A stretch of 64,000 nt of DNA, from NCBI RefSeq assembly GCF_950295315.1, contig NC_080171.1, positions 31,364,361 through 31,428,360 of the forward strand, given 5' to 3'. Position 1 is the stretch's first letter; every line of letters starts with the position of its first letter. The stretch is from Erinaceus europaeus (lineage: Eukaryota > Chordata > Mammalia > Eulipotyphla > Erinaceidae). The notes beneath the pieces were generated by a model. It saw nothing but the letters and a program-made list of their open reading frames with translations. It ran no database searches and was not told the origin of the DNA. Below are positions 23,576 to 33,893 of this stretch, one piece after another. Position numbers and translations under genes: made by a program.

Positions 23576-24120
23576 TGCAGTTCCTTTTTTCCCTCTTATT
23601 ACTTTTCTGAGACCCCTCCACCATGGACGACCTTCCTCTTTATGAGGTTTCCCAAACCCTCTACTCTTTTTTCATTAGACAGTTTCTCTGTCTCTGGAAC
23701 ATTTTGCTCTGGGCCACACCTTGGTTCCTCATGACCGTGATCATAGAGCTTGGAAGATGAACGGAGATTTCCCCTGGGACTTCCTAGGCTTCCTGGAACT
23801 CCCATGTCTCCCGTGGAAAAGGGATACTCTAATTTGCAGAGCCTTCTCCAGAACCTCGACAGTCCCCAGGAATGGACACACGTGGTTAGTTCTACCCTCC
23901 TGACTTGATTCTTTCTTCTATGGGATGACATTTTTGGGAACGGGTGCCTGCAGCAATCCTGCAGGAACAGTCAGAACCAGCCTAGCTGGAATTTTTGAGG
24001 CTCTTTTTGGAGTAGGATGCCCTACGGGGACTCATAATGTGACATAGCGGGATCTACACAATCTGGTTCAAAGTGCCTAAAAAAAAACCTCCCAACCGCT
24101 TCTCTACCCCCCCCCCGAAT
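23576..24120 (-). pseudogene. Unassigned provirus internal sequence
   Basis: Lies upstream of the RT remnant in viral order and has a 110-codon open frame (23599-23931) that I cannot match to gag, protease or RT. It may be badly decayed gag-pol or env-unrelated sequence. Confidence 0.35.
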
Positions 24121-24372
24121 ATCTTAAGTTTGCTGTCTGCTTTTAGCTGTGTTTTGTAAGACAGTGATTTGAATGACTGAATTTTTGTACGACCCATTTT
24201 GCTCTAAGTATTCTGAATTTTTATTAAAAAAAAAAAAAAGCTGGACACAGCCATGATTTCTGGAGATGTCCAGAAACAATCCTAAATTTTTTTTCTGTTT
24301 TGATTTTTTTTTACATCTTGGTATAAATGAGAAACGTTTAATCTTGAAAACTGTACGAGTATGGGCAGGGTA

Positions 24373-24420
24373 GATAGCACAATGGTTATGCTAATGATTC
24401 TCATGCCTGAGGCTTCTAAC
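24373..24420 (+). repeat. T3 SINE fragment
   Basis: tagatagcacaatggttatg head followed by 'cctgaggct'; truncated after about 45 bp, inside the foreign block of the provirus. Confidence 0.6.
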
Positions 24421-24987
24421 AGTGGTTCTTCTGTTTACCTTTCCACATTTTATTAAGTTTAAACTGTTCAAACAACCTTAAAGTCATACTAGAAAACACT
24501 TCCAAAATTATAAGGGTATTTAAACCAATTATAATAGAGTTATCAATTATAGTAAACTTCTAATTTGTTACAAGTTTTCTCTTCACAAGTAAGTGATTAC
24601 AGCTATATCAAGCCTTCACAAGAAGCATCTGCTCATACGGAATCCCCGGAAATCCATTTGGACCCGTCTTCTGACATCGTCCACAACTATAGCCCCCCCC
24701 CCATCATGTTTTGGAGGTTCCAGCTCCCTCTCTACAGAAAAGCGGAATTCCTGTGGCTGACCTTCCCCATCAAGATAGACGTGCAGTGTTTCATCCCCTG
24801 GCATTTCTTCTACTGATCATCGACATTGAACTGACACTTCTATTGGACTTACTGGTACACCTCTTGGACACTCCACAACTTTACAACAGCTTCCCTTTAC
24901 GCTGCTGGGCTTCTCAAAGATTGACCGCAGCAGTCCATAGACTTTGCAGTTTGCTGCCTTGGGGCTCTATAGGCATGTCCCCTCGCC

Positions 24988-25132
24988 TACAGGCCCTGAC
25001 CCCAGAGGCAGGAAACCCCCCCCCACCTTACTAGGCCCTACCCCCAGAGGCAAGAAATGCCCCCAATGGCAGGAAACACCCTTTCACCTGATAGGCCCTG
25101 CCCTTTGAGGCAGGAAACACCCCTTCATCCAC
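24988..25132 (+). repeat. Short tandem repeat with 'gaggcaggaaacacccc' units
   Basis: Three to four degenerate units beginning aggccctg at 24988, 25033 and 25093, each carrying a gaggca(g/a)gaaa core. The unit spacing is uneven. Confidence 0.6.
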
Positions 25133-25550
25133 CAGGCCTCCACTTGGCATCACACTGGTTCTTGCTGCTCTCCTACTTGTCCCTTCCTGTCTTGTTCCAG
25201 TTCTTTTTGAAAATACCTGCACAATATAGGTTTCTGTTCACCCCTACACTGCTATTTCCCTACACTGCTATTCCCCTGACAGAAATGGAGTCTTTTACAG
25301 ACATTCGCCCACTTTAATATGGCCATTGGAAAGAGGGAGATATCGGGACATTGTGAGGATATGGTTGAGGTTGGAATGGCTTGAACTTGAGGGGTGCATC
25401 CAATCCTGTTAGTCTCTCTCTCTACCGAGAGGTTGAGCAAGGAGGAATAGTAGGATTCCAAAGATGTGCCTCCTCCTTTCAGACTCCCTGCCTCATAAAG
25501 TGCCCCGCATTACTGATACTATGGCCATTAGATAAAAAGAAAGCGGGAGA

Positions 25551-25864
25551 TGTTGGTCATTACACCAGGTCCCCTGCATTGCTTGATGCTGTGGTCTGTT
25601 TACATAATCACTGTTTTGCCTGAGACCTGCCCTGCCTGCAGGGTATTGGTTTACTCCAACTGGTTAGAACCTTTGAAACAGCTGCTATGAAAGCTTTCTA
25701 TGTTCGCGATCTTTTTTTGCTCCACCCCCTCTCCTAGCCATTTCCTTTTCCCACTTGCCACTTCCAGTTAAAGAGATATATAAAAGGCGTTGTATCTGAT
25801 AAAGAAAATTGCACAGCGTTCCCGCTCAGCCACATGTTCCAGAGTCTCTCTGGCGGCACAAACA
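25551..25864 (+). repeat. Candidate plus-strand LTR inside the provirus
   Basis: Begins TGTTGGTCATTAC right after the purine run gataaaaagaaagcgggaga, has a good TATA box (tatataaaag near 25776), and could end CACAAACA at 25864. The polarity is opposite to the surrounding provirus. The 3' limit is uncertain because a large hairpin straddles it. Confidence 0.45.
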
Positions 25865-25874
25865 TGTGGCTGAG
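25825..25874. repeat. Long imperfect palindrome (hairpin)
   Basis: ctcagccacatgttccagag, loop tct, ctctgg, a 7-nt bulge cggcaca, then aacatgtggctgag: a 20-bp stem. It lies 20-70 bp after the expected start site of the candidate LTR and at its junction with the gag start. Confidence 0.8.
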
Positions 25875-25910
25875 AATCAGGTCCACATGGGTGAACACCG
25901 CCCGGCCCAT
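25865..25910 (-). pseudogene. Provirus gag start remnant
   Basis: Minus-strand ATG at 25910 in atgggccgggcggtgttcac encodes MGRAVFTHVDLIL, with the glycine-2 expected of a myristoylated matrix. It follows a pyrimidine/TG-rich leader like that of gammaretroviruses. Similarity is lost after about 15 codons at the foreign block. Confidence 0.55.
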
Positions 25911-26276
25911 TTCTGTAATATGAAGATAAACGGGGACACAAACACAGACAGAAAAACAAACAGACAAGCATGCTTAAACAAATCCGGCCCTGGCTGGACC
26001 AACAAAAATGCCTACACAATGCCAATACCAGCCCCAGATTCCACGTCGGGGTGCCCGGGTTTGTTGGGCTATTCTCGACCCTCAGTCCAAATGGCGTCCA
26101 ACACCCTGAGGGTCCTAGTGGGGAGGTGGGAACGTCTTCCTCACCTTCCCCATTGGCGATCATATGCAGGGCACCCCCCTAGATCTTTTGCCGACACCCA
26201 AAAAGGCCTATTCCTAGTCCTCCGGAGTTTCAGACTTTAGGGCTCTGCACTCTAGTCTGTTGATGGCCTTGCAAGG
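25911..26276 (-). other. Provirus leader
   Basis: Untranslated region between primer site and gag start, with a TG-rich tgtctgtttgtttttctgtc run near its end. A reading frame crosses it, but codon content gives no reason to think it is coding. Confidence 0.6.
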
Positions 26277-26294
26277 ATCTCGGGCGAGCCCTCA
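26277..26294 (-). other. Primer binding site, tRNA-Pro-like
   Basis: Viral-sense TGAGGGCTCGCCCGAGAT begins 3 nt after the LTR CA. It differs at three positions, all transitions, from the proline-tRNA site of mammalian gammaretroviruses. Confidence 0.75.
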
Positions 26295-26297
26295 AAA

Positions 26298-26365
26298 TGT
26301 TGGGTCCAGTTATCCAAAGAAGAAACCAAGAGACAAGGGTGATACAAAAGACACATAGTCCTTTA
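26298..26365 (-). repeat. Provirus 5' LTR remnant
   Basis: Only 68 bp survive: U5 and part of R, stopping at the poly(A) signal. Its last bases, ccttta, resemble the missing LTR terminus ccttca and are followed by the aagc duplication. This fits an internal LTR deletion between short ccttNa repeats. Confidence 0.8.
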
Positions 26366-26438
26366 AAGCCTCCTTAATGCAGAAGGGTCAGAACCTGGGT
26401 CGCACATGTGGCAAAGCAACACACTACCCAAGTCTGCT

Positions 26439-26474
<36 letters not shown>

Positions 26475-26850
26475 AGAGCACTGCTCAGCTCTGGTTTATG
26501 GTGGTGTGGGGGTTGAACCTGGGACTTTGGAGTCTCAGGCATGAGTCTGTTTGCATAACCATTATGCTATCTACCCTCTGCTCTCTACGCTGATTTTTTT
26601 CAGGTAGGAAAAGCAAGAGAGAAAAGCAGTGAAGCCTCCTTAATGCAGAAGCATCAGAACCTGGGTCGCACATGTGGCAAAGCGACAAACTACCCAAGTC
26701 TACTATTTTATTTTTTTATTTTTTTTTTTACCAGAGCACTACTCAGCTCTGGTTTATGGTGGTGTGGGGGACTGAACCTGGGACTTTGGAGCCTCAGGCA
26801 TGAGAGTCTGTTTGCGTAACCATTATGCTATTCCCTCTGCTCTCTAGGCT
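26366..26850 (-). repeat. Tandem SINE units, copies 2 and 3
   Basis: A 266-bp period is visible: aagcctccttaatgcagaag occurs at 26366 and 26632, each followed by a T5-like gaacctgggtcgcacatgtg, then an antisense T3 SINE (26441-26576 with a 31-T run, and about 26715-26845), then ctctctaggctgattttttt. The provirus split the first unit. Confidence 0.85.
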
Positions 26851-26954
26851 GATTTGCCCTCAAGTCTGCTGTTTTAATGGCCCTAACTGCCTGATCCACA
26901 GGGTTTACATTATTTCCTACGTAAAATAATACAAACAAGTCTTTTAGGATACTC

Positions 26955-27278
26955 AACATATTAAAAGTACAGTTTTTATTTAAAAACATTTATGATTATT
27001 AACTGTCAACAATGATTCATCAGAAACATTAACATAATGCTTTAGCAATTGCCTTATGTGAAATGGAAAGTGGAAAATATATTTCTCAATAATAGAGTCA
27101 CTAAATTCCATCACCCAGGAGTTGCCATAAAAGATAATTGTTTTTAAATTTTTAAATATACACTATTACTAAACATTCTTCACTGATTAAAATGTTCCAA
27201 AACTTCTCTTTCACAAAAAGAAAAATTTCAAAAATGAGAGGACATTGTGTCGTTTTTCTAATACTAGTTTAGTAAAGT
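26955..27278 (-). other. RMI1: RMI1 3' UTR
   Basis: AT-rich, repeat-free sequence following the TAA. A minus-strand AATAAA at 26975-26980 (plus tttatt) is the likeliest poly(A) signal; tandem repeats begin only about 100 bp beyond. Confidence 0.55.
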
Positions 27279-29105
27279 TTATTTATTTAATCGCTTCTTT
27301 AGGTCCTCAAGGTGTTCCATATTAATGTCTTCTAGTGCTAAAACCATTGCTTTTGACAAGGAGGGATTAAATGATAGAGTCATTATGCAGCACAAATCTA
27401 TTAGATCTCGCTGACATTTCTGCAAACCTTCAAGGAACTTTTGATACTGAAGAGGATTCTTTTTTAACCTTTTCATTTCTGGTACTGAAAACCCTATCAT
27501 GCTAGTAAGTATTTCATCTATGAAGTCTACATCTAGATAGGCGGTACCATCAGAAATTTTTGCTGTTATATTCCAAGTACCACCAGAACTAGAAAGATTT
27601 CCAGTTAAGGTTACAATAAAAGCTTTGACTTTCACTGTTACAGTTTCCTTTGGCTTGTTGGCCATTAGAACAGACAAATAGATAAAAGGTGGAGAATACA
27701 AATCCATGGTGACAGAAAGATTAGTGCTAGTCTCCGATGATCTTAAAGAACAAGTCTGTAAATGGTGGTTATTTTCAGCAGATGTTGTACTTTTTGGTAC
27801 ACCCATGTCCAGCTCTCTATTTAAGATTTGACTGTTTAAGGAGTATCCATCTGAACTGCCAGTGGCTTGTTTTATTTTATTATCTATCTCTGAGTTCTTA
27901 ACTTTGTTTGTAAAATCATAAAGTATGGGTTCATAACTATGAGCTGAAAAACTATTACTTCTTTCATCTCTAGGAGATGAACAACTAAATCTGTCTTCAT
28001 TAATCATTTCTTCAGATAGTCTTTCATTCCAACTACTGCTTCCATTTTTGCAATGCAAAGAAAAATCATTCAGAGTAGTAGGTTTATGTGAAAATCTCTC
28101 TGTACTTTCATTTGTGTTTCTGTTGAAAATCAATGGCTGCAATTCCTCAGTTTTCATTTGTTCTTTTTGGACAGTTTCTTCTAAAAGCAAGGCTTCCTCC
28201 AATTCAAAATCATCTAATTCCCCATCAGCAAAATGCATAGATTGATTTAATGGTTTCTCCTCACTTGTGGAAACAATATTTGCAGCAGTAACTGTGCTAA
28301 AACATCTTCTTTCTAAGGAGATATCACTATTTGCTGCAAACACATCATTTTCTTCAAGACTTGCCAAGAGTTCTTCATCAGAAGGCCCTAACAGATCTAG
28401 AGCATCTGTATTTCCAGGAATATTTTCGTTAGAATTACTTGGTATGATTGAAACTACAGGATCAGGTTCCCCAATCAGTCTTGCAAGTACTTTTTCTTGG
28501 GCATATTCCTCTAAAAGAGCATCTACTTCTCCTCCCAACACCTTCACATTCTCGGGTTTCAATAAGAGAACACCAAGTCGGAAAGAAATATTTCCATAGA
28601 TCAAAATTTTTGTTCCTGGAGGCAGATCACTATGAAGAACTGGAATAGACTGATACTCCATCCCCTGCATTTGTACAATTCCATCAGTTAGCTGAAGCAT
28701 CAACATTCGTGAAGGCCTTGCTTCCCAAGGTTTTGGGGTAACTTGTGTTTCAGCTGTAACTAGGTCATTTGTAGTATTCTTTCCTCTCAATCTTTGTATC
28801 TGAGAATATGCAGGTTGACTTACATCAATCAGTGAATTAATCTGCAGAGCAAAAAACCCATTCAGTTCTCCTTTATGAACTTCCAGAATGCCATCAGGTA
28901 AAAGAGGATGCTCCAGATCTCTCAGATCAGTAAGAAGCCATTGTTCAAACACTTGTTTATTTATTTGAGCCTGACTCAGATTAACATTAGCATTTTCTTC
29001 TTGGATCCAGTTAACACAAGCTTCTAGCCACGTCAGAGGTACTTTAACATGCCATGTAGCTAAAAGCCACGTTTCAACTCTTAATGCAATACTAGTTACA
29101 CTCAT
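27279..29105 (-). CDS. RMI1: RecQ-mediated genome instability protein 1
   Basis: Intact 608-codon reading frame in one exon. RMI1 is the scaffold of the BLM-TOP3A-RMI1-RMI2 dissolvasome, which resolves double Holliday junctions without crossover and restrains sister-chromatid exchange in the nucleus. The N-terminus ([20 protein letters not shown]) opens the helical DUF1767-like region, followed by OB-fold 1 at about residues 65-200 ([22 protein letters not shown]), which contacts TOP3A and BLM. A long acidic, Ser/Asn-rich disordered middle (about 210-450) follows, then OB-fold 2 at about 455-608 ([19 protein letters not shown]), which binds RMI2. It is slightly shorter than the roughly 625-residue human protein; the difference seems to lie in the disordered region. 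The acceptor ctgttttcag lies 36 nt upstream of the ATG on the minus strand, so the whole CDS is one exon, as in other mammals. Confidence 0.96.
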   Translation of the reverse strand: MSVTSIALRVETWLLATWHVKVPLTWLEACVNWIQEENANVNLSQAQINKQVFEQWLLTDLRDLEHPLLPDGILEVHKGELNGFFALQINSLIDVSQPAYSQIQRLRGKNTTNDLVTAETQVTPKPWEARPSRMLMLQLTDGIVQMQGMEYQSIPVLHSDLPPGTKILIYGNISFRLGVLLLKPENVKVLGGEVDALLEEYAQEKVLARLIGEPDPVVSIIPSNSNENIPGNTDALDLLGPSDEELLASLEENDVFAANSDISLERRCFSTVTAANIVSTSEEKPLNQSMHFADGELDDFELEEALLLEETVQKEQMKTEELQPLIFNRNTNESTERFSHKPTTLNDFSLHCKNGSSSWNERLSEEMINEDRFSCSSPRDERSNSFSAHSYEPILYDFTNKVKNSEIDNKIKQATGSSDGYSLNSQILNRELDMGVPKSTTSAENNHHLQTCSLRSSETSTNLSVTMDLYSPPFIYLSVLMANKPKETVTVKVKAFIVTLTGNLSSSGGTWNITAKISDGTAYLDVDFIDEILTSMIGFSVPEMKRLKKNPLQYQKFLEGLQKCQRDLIDLCCIMTLSFNPSLSKAMVLALEDINMEHLEDLKKRLNK

Positions 29106-29141
29106 TTCTTTTAAATAAAAGAAATATTATCCATCTATTAC
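29106..29141 (-). other. RMI1: RMI1 5' UTR part of the coding exon
   Basis: Minus-strand sequence gtaatagatggataatattt leads to the ATG; its acceptor AG is the plus-strand ct at 29142-29143. Upstream non-coding exon(s) must lie towards 46 kb; I could not place them. Confidence 0.7.
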
Positions 29142-29143
29142 CT

Positions 29144-29512
29144 GAAAACAGAACAAAAAATTCAGTATTTTAAGTACAATTTACATGATTCTTTACAGAC
29201 ATAAAGACATCCTTCATATTTTTTCTTCATCAGCTTCTTAAAATTCTGACTTACTACATAGCCAAAATCCAAACACCACAATTAATTAGAATGTATAATG
29301 AGAAAAAGTCTAAGACAGATAGTCCTATATTTAAAAACTAGTTATGTCAAATAACAATTTCTGTGACTTAATATAAATGTCTTGATTTTCCTAGCCCAGT
29401 TTATTCAATCTATAAAATGCCAATACTACCACCTATGTTAGGGCTTTTGTGAGGATTCCATGAGTAGTATCTGTAAAGCTTAATGTCAAGCCTATGAAAA
29501 ATATTCAGTAGG
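29144..29512. other. RMI1 intron, no repeat recognised
   Basis: Unique sequence just upstream of the coding exon; nothing exon-like seen. Confidence 0.5.
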
Positions 29513-29945
29513 GGCCAGGTGGTGGTGTACTCAGCTGAGCACACGTTATCATGCCCAGGTTCAGCCCCTGGCCCCCATCTTCAGGAGATGAAGCTTCAAG
29601 AGTGGTGAAACAGTGCTGTAGTGTCTCTTTCTCTCTCCCTGCCTCCCCTTCCCTCTCAATTTTTCTCTCTTTTCAAATTAAACAGAAAATAAGTGGCTAG
29701 TGGTCCGGCAGGTGGCGCAGTGGATAAAGCATCAGACTCTCAAGCATGAGGTCCTGAGTTCAATCCCCGGCAGCACATGTACCAGAGTGATGTCTGGCTC
29801 TTTCTCTCTCCTCCTGTTTCTCATTAATAAATAAATAAAATCTTTAAAAAAAAAAAAAAAAAAAAGAAAGTAAGTGGCCCTTGGGAGAGGAAGATTCATC
29901 ATGCAAGCACTAAGCCCCAATAATAACTGGTAGAGAAAGAAAAAA
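29513..29945 (+). repeat. T2-like SINE split by T4 SINE
   Basis: Outer element 29513-29699 resumes at 29868 with ggcccttgggagaggaagat. The T4 insert (29700-29866, A19 tail) is flanked by taagtggc. Order of insertion is therefore clear. Confidence 0.8.
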
Positions 29946-30239
29946 GGCACTCAGTAATTAGTAGTTACCACTACATTAATGTAACAGATTCTAATCATTC
30001 AAAATCTAGATAAGGCTAAATTTCCTAGACTCTTTTCAGATTTATAATTCAACCTCTATTTAAACATATACTATTGTGTTTGGCCATTTAACAGTAAAAT
30101 AAATATGTGGCCAATTTTATTCTCAACCAGTCATATCTGCTATATACTTCTGAATATATATAAAGGGTCAAAAGTTAACTCCATTTTCACAAAAGTATAT
30201 TTATCGTTCCATAAATTATTATATCTAAGAGTTCAAATT

Positions 30240-30582
30240 GGGGGTCAGGCGGTAGCGCAGTGGATTAAGTGCACGTGGCGCAAAGCACAAGGACCGGCAT
30301 AAGGATCCCAGTTTGAGCCCCCAACTCCCCACCTGCAGGGGAGTCGCTTCACAGGCAGTGAAGTAGCTCTGCAGGTGTCTATCTTTCTCTCCCCTTTCTG
30401 TCTTCCCCTCTTCTCTCGATTTCTCTCTATCCTATACATCAACGAACGACATCAATAACAACAATAACCACAACAAGGCTACAACAAGGGCAACAAAAGG
30501 GGGGGAAGCCTCCAGGAGCAGTGGATTCATGGTGCAGGCACTGAGCCCCAGCAATAACCTTGGAGGCAACAACAACAAAAAA
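30240..30582 (+). repeat. T1 SINE, long variant
   Basis: caggcggtagcgcagtggat head; extra module gcctccaggagcagtggatt; ends (caa)n. Confidence 0.9.
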
Positions 30583-31455
30583 AGAGTTCAAATTTATTTT
30601 TTTTAAAAGTTTTAATATACCCATAAGAAAACATGCCACTTAGAACATATAATAGGAATTTATTATTTAGTAGAGTATTTATAAATTCTACCACTCAGAA
30701 TTGACTGTGGAAGCCAAGACAAGAAGACATAAGAATCACAAGAGGAAACTACAGAAGGAATTACCATCTCATTTTCATTAATACAAGAGTTTGATGGTAT
30801 ATGTTTTGTTGGGGGGAGGCTTCCTGTTATCAAACAGGGTACAGTAGATATAATATAGAATAAGAGCAGAAGGTTTGAGCAGAGATAATAGAAACAAATT
30901 TCCCGAAGCCTATATACTTACTGCATAGAGCTATTGTAAAAATTACAGAGAGAGAGAGAGAGGAGGAAGATTACAGATGGAGGACGAAAATGGGGGGAAT
31001 GTGGGGTGCTGGGTGAGCTAACTCATGGCGGCAATCTAGTTCATTTAGGCCACTCACTTAAGCCTCAGAGTTGCCAGCACCATGGCCAGTCAGTCACAGA
31101 GCAAGAAGCAAGCTACCAAGGTATCTGAAGGCCGAAGTGATAGAAACAAAAAGGTTTAGGAAGAGACAAGAAGTGCAGGCTGATGTTGAATAATACTGCC
31201 TACATGTGGAGGATAATGCATGTCCAAGAGAGGTAGCTACAGGTCTGGGATCCTGAGACAATGGCACTAATTAACTACAGGAAACCCAGGAGATCATCTT
31301 CCTGATCTATTTACAGCAGAAAAGTCTCAGATAACTATCAGTCCTTGTCTGCAACATTTGAAGAAACTCATAACACACAAACACACACAGAGAAAGAAGA
31401 AGAAAAAAGCACTTGCTCCATGGTTTAGCATTTTAGACACCTACCTAAAAGCACT
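30583..31455. other. RMI1 intron, no element recognised
   Basis: Unique sequence with a (GA)n run at 30950-30962 and a short (CA)n near 31378. Confidence 0.5.
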
Positions 31456-31458
31456 CTA

Positions 31459-31590
31459 AGCAGGATAGATAGCATAATGATTATGCAAAAACTTTTATTC
31501 CTGAGGTTCCAAGGTCCCAGATTCAACCCCACACACACACAAACCATAAGCCAGAGTTTAACAGCGCTCTGATGAAAGAAAGAAACAAAT
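31459..31590 (+). repeat. T3 SINE
   Basis: gatagatagcataatgattatg head; B-box followed by a (CA)n expansion. Confidence 0.8.
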
Positions 31591-31945
31591 AAACAAACTC
31601 CAAAACCACAATCCCTACAAAAGCACTGAAAAAAGGGTCAGAGTTGTCAAGGGTGTCATTTTAGCAACCTCTCCCTACCTTGCTGAGAATAGCACTAGTG
31701 GACACCATATCAGAACTCAAACTCCATATTTAAGAATCCTTGAGAATCTGCTAAGGACCCACCGGGCCTACTCACTGCTCTGCTGCCCACACAGGACTAG
31801 AATATTACCCAGGAGTCACATAGAAACATGGCAATAAAGTATTTTATAATCATAATTAATGGCCATGACCTACAATATCAATAAAAGGACAAGTAGAAAG
31901 CCAAGTACTCTATAGCAGATGAGTAGATAATGAAGATATGCTATT

Positions 31946-32046
31946 GTGCCTGTTTCAGCAGCACATATACTAAAACTGGAACGATAACAGAGCTTAGCAG
32001 GGCCCCTGTGCCAGAATGACACTCAAATTCATAAAGTGTTCCATAT
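31946..32046 (+). pseudogene. U6 snRNA pseudogene
   Basis: Follows U6 from gtgcc...tttcagcagcacatat through 'aactggaacgata' to 'aaattcataaagtgttccat'. It has an internal 3-nt loss near acagagcttagcag, several substitutions, no T-run terminator and no visible upstream PSE/TATA, so it is a retrocopy. Confidence 0.9.
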
Positions 32047-32136
32047 AACTCCTGTTTTTATTCAAAAGACCAATAAGGCAGTTTTCAGTGGGAAGGGTTA
32101 GGAAAGAAGTAAGAGAGGTAGGGAGGGAAGTGGAAT

Positions 32137-32330
32137 GTGGCCCTGGAAGTGTCACAGTGAAAAAAGCATTGGACTCTCAAGCTTAAGGTTTTGAATTTGA
32201 ACCCTGGCAATGAATGTGCCAAGGTGATGCTCTAGTCTCTCTCCTGTATAAAGAAATAAATTTGGGAGGAAGGAAGGAAGGAAGGAAGGAAGGAAGGAAG
32301 GAAGGAAGGAAGGAAGGAAGGAAGGAAGGG
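32137..32330 (+). repeat. T4 SINE with (GGAA)n tail
   Basis: tggaagtgtcacagtgaaaa head; tail becomes a pure GGAA tetranucleotide tract (about 32266-32328). Confidence 0.78.
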
Positions 32331-32431
32331 TGGCATGTATACACAATAAAGTAGTAATCATTTATAAGAAAAGATTTTTTTTTCTGGGCCTGAGAAAAAA
32401 AGATCAAGAATGAAAATGAGAGGGAGATAGA

Positions 32432-32432
32432 T

Positions 32433-32484
<52 letters not shown>

Positions 32485-32487
32485 CAG
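32432..32487 (+). repeat. (GATA)n microsatellite
   Basis: At least 12 perfect GATA units, ending in gacagaca. Confidence 0.95.
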
Positions 32488-32514
32488 ACATATTAAATAG
32501 GTAAGACAGGAAAG

Positions 32515-32705
32515 GAGAGTGTAGGGGAGGGGAGGGGAGGGGAGGGAAGGCTCATTTGTTAACATGTGCAAGGACCCAGATTTAAGCACCCACTCCCCAC
32601 CTGTGGGAAAGATGCTTTACAAGCAGTGAAGGTCTGCTGATGTCTACCTCTATCTCCCCCTCCCGACTCAATTTCTCTCTGTCCTATAAATAAATAAATA
32701 TATAT
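32515..32705 (+). repeat. (GGGGA)n and T2 SINE
   Basis: A purine pentamer run (32520-32546) leads into a T2 element lacking its head. Confidence 0.75.
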
Positions 32706-32712
32706 ATCACTT

Positions 32713-33068
32713 AGAATGTTAGGGTGGCCACCACCATCAACAATGAAAAACAAGTGTTGAGGAAGATGTGGAGAAATCTCTGGTTTTTAAGTCTTGTTCC
32801 TAGGGTTGTAAAATGGTGCAGCAACTATGGGAAACTATACAATGGATCCTTAAAATTGAAAAATAGAACTACCTTATGATTCAACAGTCCCACTTCTGGA
32901 TAAGTATCCAAAAGAACTATAAACAGTCTCAAAGAGTTATTTTGAGACTATATTCATTGCAGCATTATTCACATAGACAAGATATGGAAGCAGTCTAAAT
33001 GTTCAATAGCTGCAGGGATAAAGAAAATGTGGTATAAATATACAAAGGAGTATTACTGACTTCAAATA
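32713..33068 (+). mobile_element. Ancient L1 ORF2 3' relic
   Basis: Recognisable as an older L1 by cagcaactatgggaaactat, caacagtcccacttctggat and atgtggtataaatatacaaa; many substitutions relative to the other L1 copies here. Confidence 0.75.
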
Positions 33069-33471
33069 AGTAAATGGTCCAAGGAGATAATATAATGGTT
33101 ATTGAAAAGACTTTCCTACCAGAGGCAAACCCTTCCCATATATAATGCTACCTTGTCCCTTCCACTGTGGGAGGTCATAATGCAAAGACCTCTCCCCAGG
33201 AACTAGAAAATGGATTCTTAATTCTTAGACTTAGCAGTCTCCAAAGAAATAAATTAGTTGTTCATAACCCACTAAAGTTGTGGTATTTTGTTAGAGTAGC
33301 CTAAACAGACTAAAGCAAATGTTAGATTTGATAAGATAGGAATTTAAAATACCATTGATATGATGTTTTTGAAGAGGGATCACTATAGAAACTAGTAAGT
33401 GAAGCAATTGCCAAGCTATAGAGAGCTGACTACAAGGAGCACAAGGAAATCTGAGGGTGACGAAAATGACT
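33069..33471. other. RMI1 intron, little recognised
   Basis: Begins with a possible T3 fragment (gagataatataatggttatt); otherwise unique. Confidence 0.4.
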
Positions 33472-33665
33472 GGGGTGGGGGACAGTGGCACATCCAGTTG
33501 AGCACACATTATCACACACTAGGATCAAGTCCCCACCTGCAAGAGGGAGCAGTGAAGCAGTGTTGCAGGTGTCCCTCTTTCTCTTTCCCCCTCACTATCT
33601 GCCCTTCCACTCTCCACTTTTCTCTGTCCTATTCAATAAAAATAAAATAAATAAATATAAAAGTA
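33472..33665 (+). repeat. T2 SINE
   Basis: gggacagtggcacatccagt head. Confidence 0.8.
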
Positions 33666-33679
33666 AAAGAAAATGATTA

Positions 33680-33885
33680 TGTCAGTGGTGAGGATATATG
33701 ACGGTGGTATGACTATGTTTGTCAAAACTATACAGCAAACTATACGCCACAGGTCCTGAAACATGATGGCACAGGACTTGGGGGGGGGGCTAAATTGTTA
33801 TGTGGAAAACTGTTACACATGTACAAATTACTGTATTTTACTGTCAACTGTAAACCATTAACCCCCCAATAAAGAAAAAAAGTTA
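33680..33885 (+). repeat. L1 3' end fragment
   Basis: Ends taaaccattaaccccccaat aaagaaa. Confidence 0.75.
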
Positions 33886-33893
33886 CACCAAAT

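Larger units (their letters stand above)
24121..25550. other. Block foreign to the provirus
   Basis: No gammaretroviral similarity is visible on either strand. It contains a 62-codon minus-strand frame (24616-24804) and plus-strand frames of about 100 codons with no recognised motif. It also has a 40-60 bp tandem repeat built on 'aggccctg...gaggcaggaa' (about 24988-25130), a short doubled ctacactgctattccc, and purine runs before 25330 and 25551. Possibly the 3' internal part of a second, plus-strand ERV. Confidence 0.4.
18326..26365 (-). mobile_element. Gammaretrovirus-like endogenous provirus (degraded)
   Basis: Minus-strand class I ERV. In viral order: truncated 5' LTR (26298-26365), tRNA-Pro-like primer site, leader, a gag start, an opposite-strand foreign block, RT end/RNase H/integrase remnants, env with SU and TM, polypurine tract and a complete 3' LTR. 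The 4-bp aagc flanks both ends (18322-18325 and 26366-26369), the duplication size expected of a gammaretrovirus. Stops, frameshifts and insertions break every gene, and most of gag, protease and the RT catalytic core are missing, so the element is defective. Two SINEs inserted in env post-date it. Confidence 0.9.

Noticed and set aside
25768..26163. 131-codon minus-strand frame as a gag protein
   Set aside because: It mostly spans the untranslated leader upstream of the probable gag ATG at 25910.
31946..32046. Functional U6 gene
   Set aside because: Substitutions, an internal deletion, no T terminator and no upstream promoter elements.
32152..32407. Frames with repeated SFLP units
   Set aside because: Translation of the (GGAA)n tract.
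32266..32487. CRISPR-like array
   Set aside because: These are simple tetranucleotide microsatellites without spacers, in a vertebrate genome.
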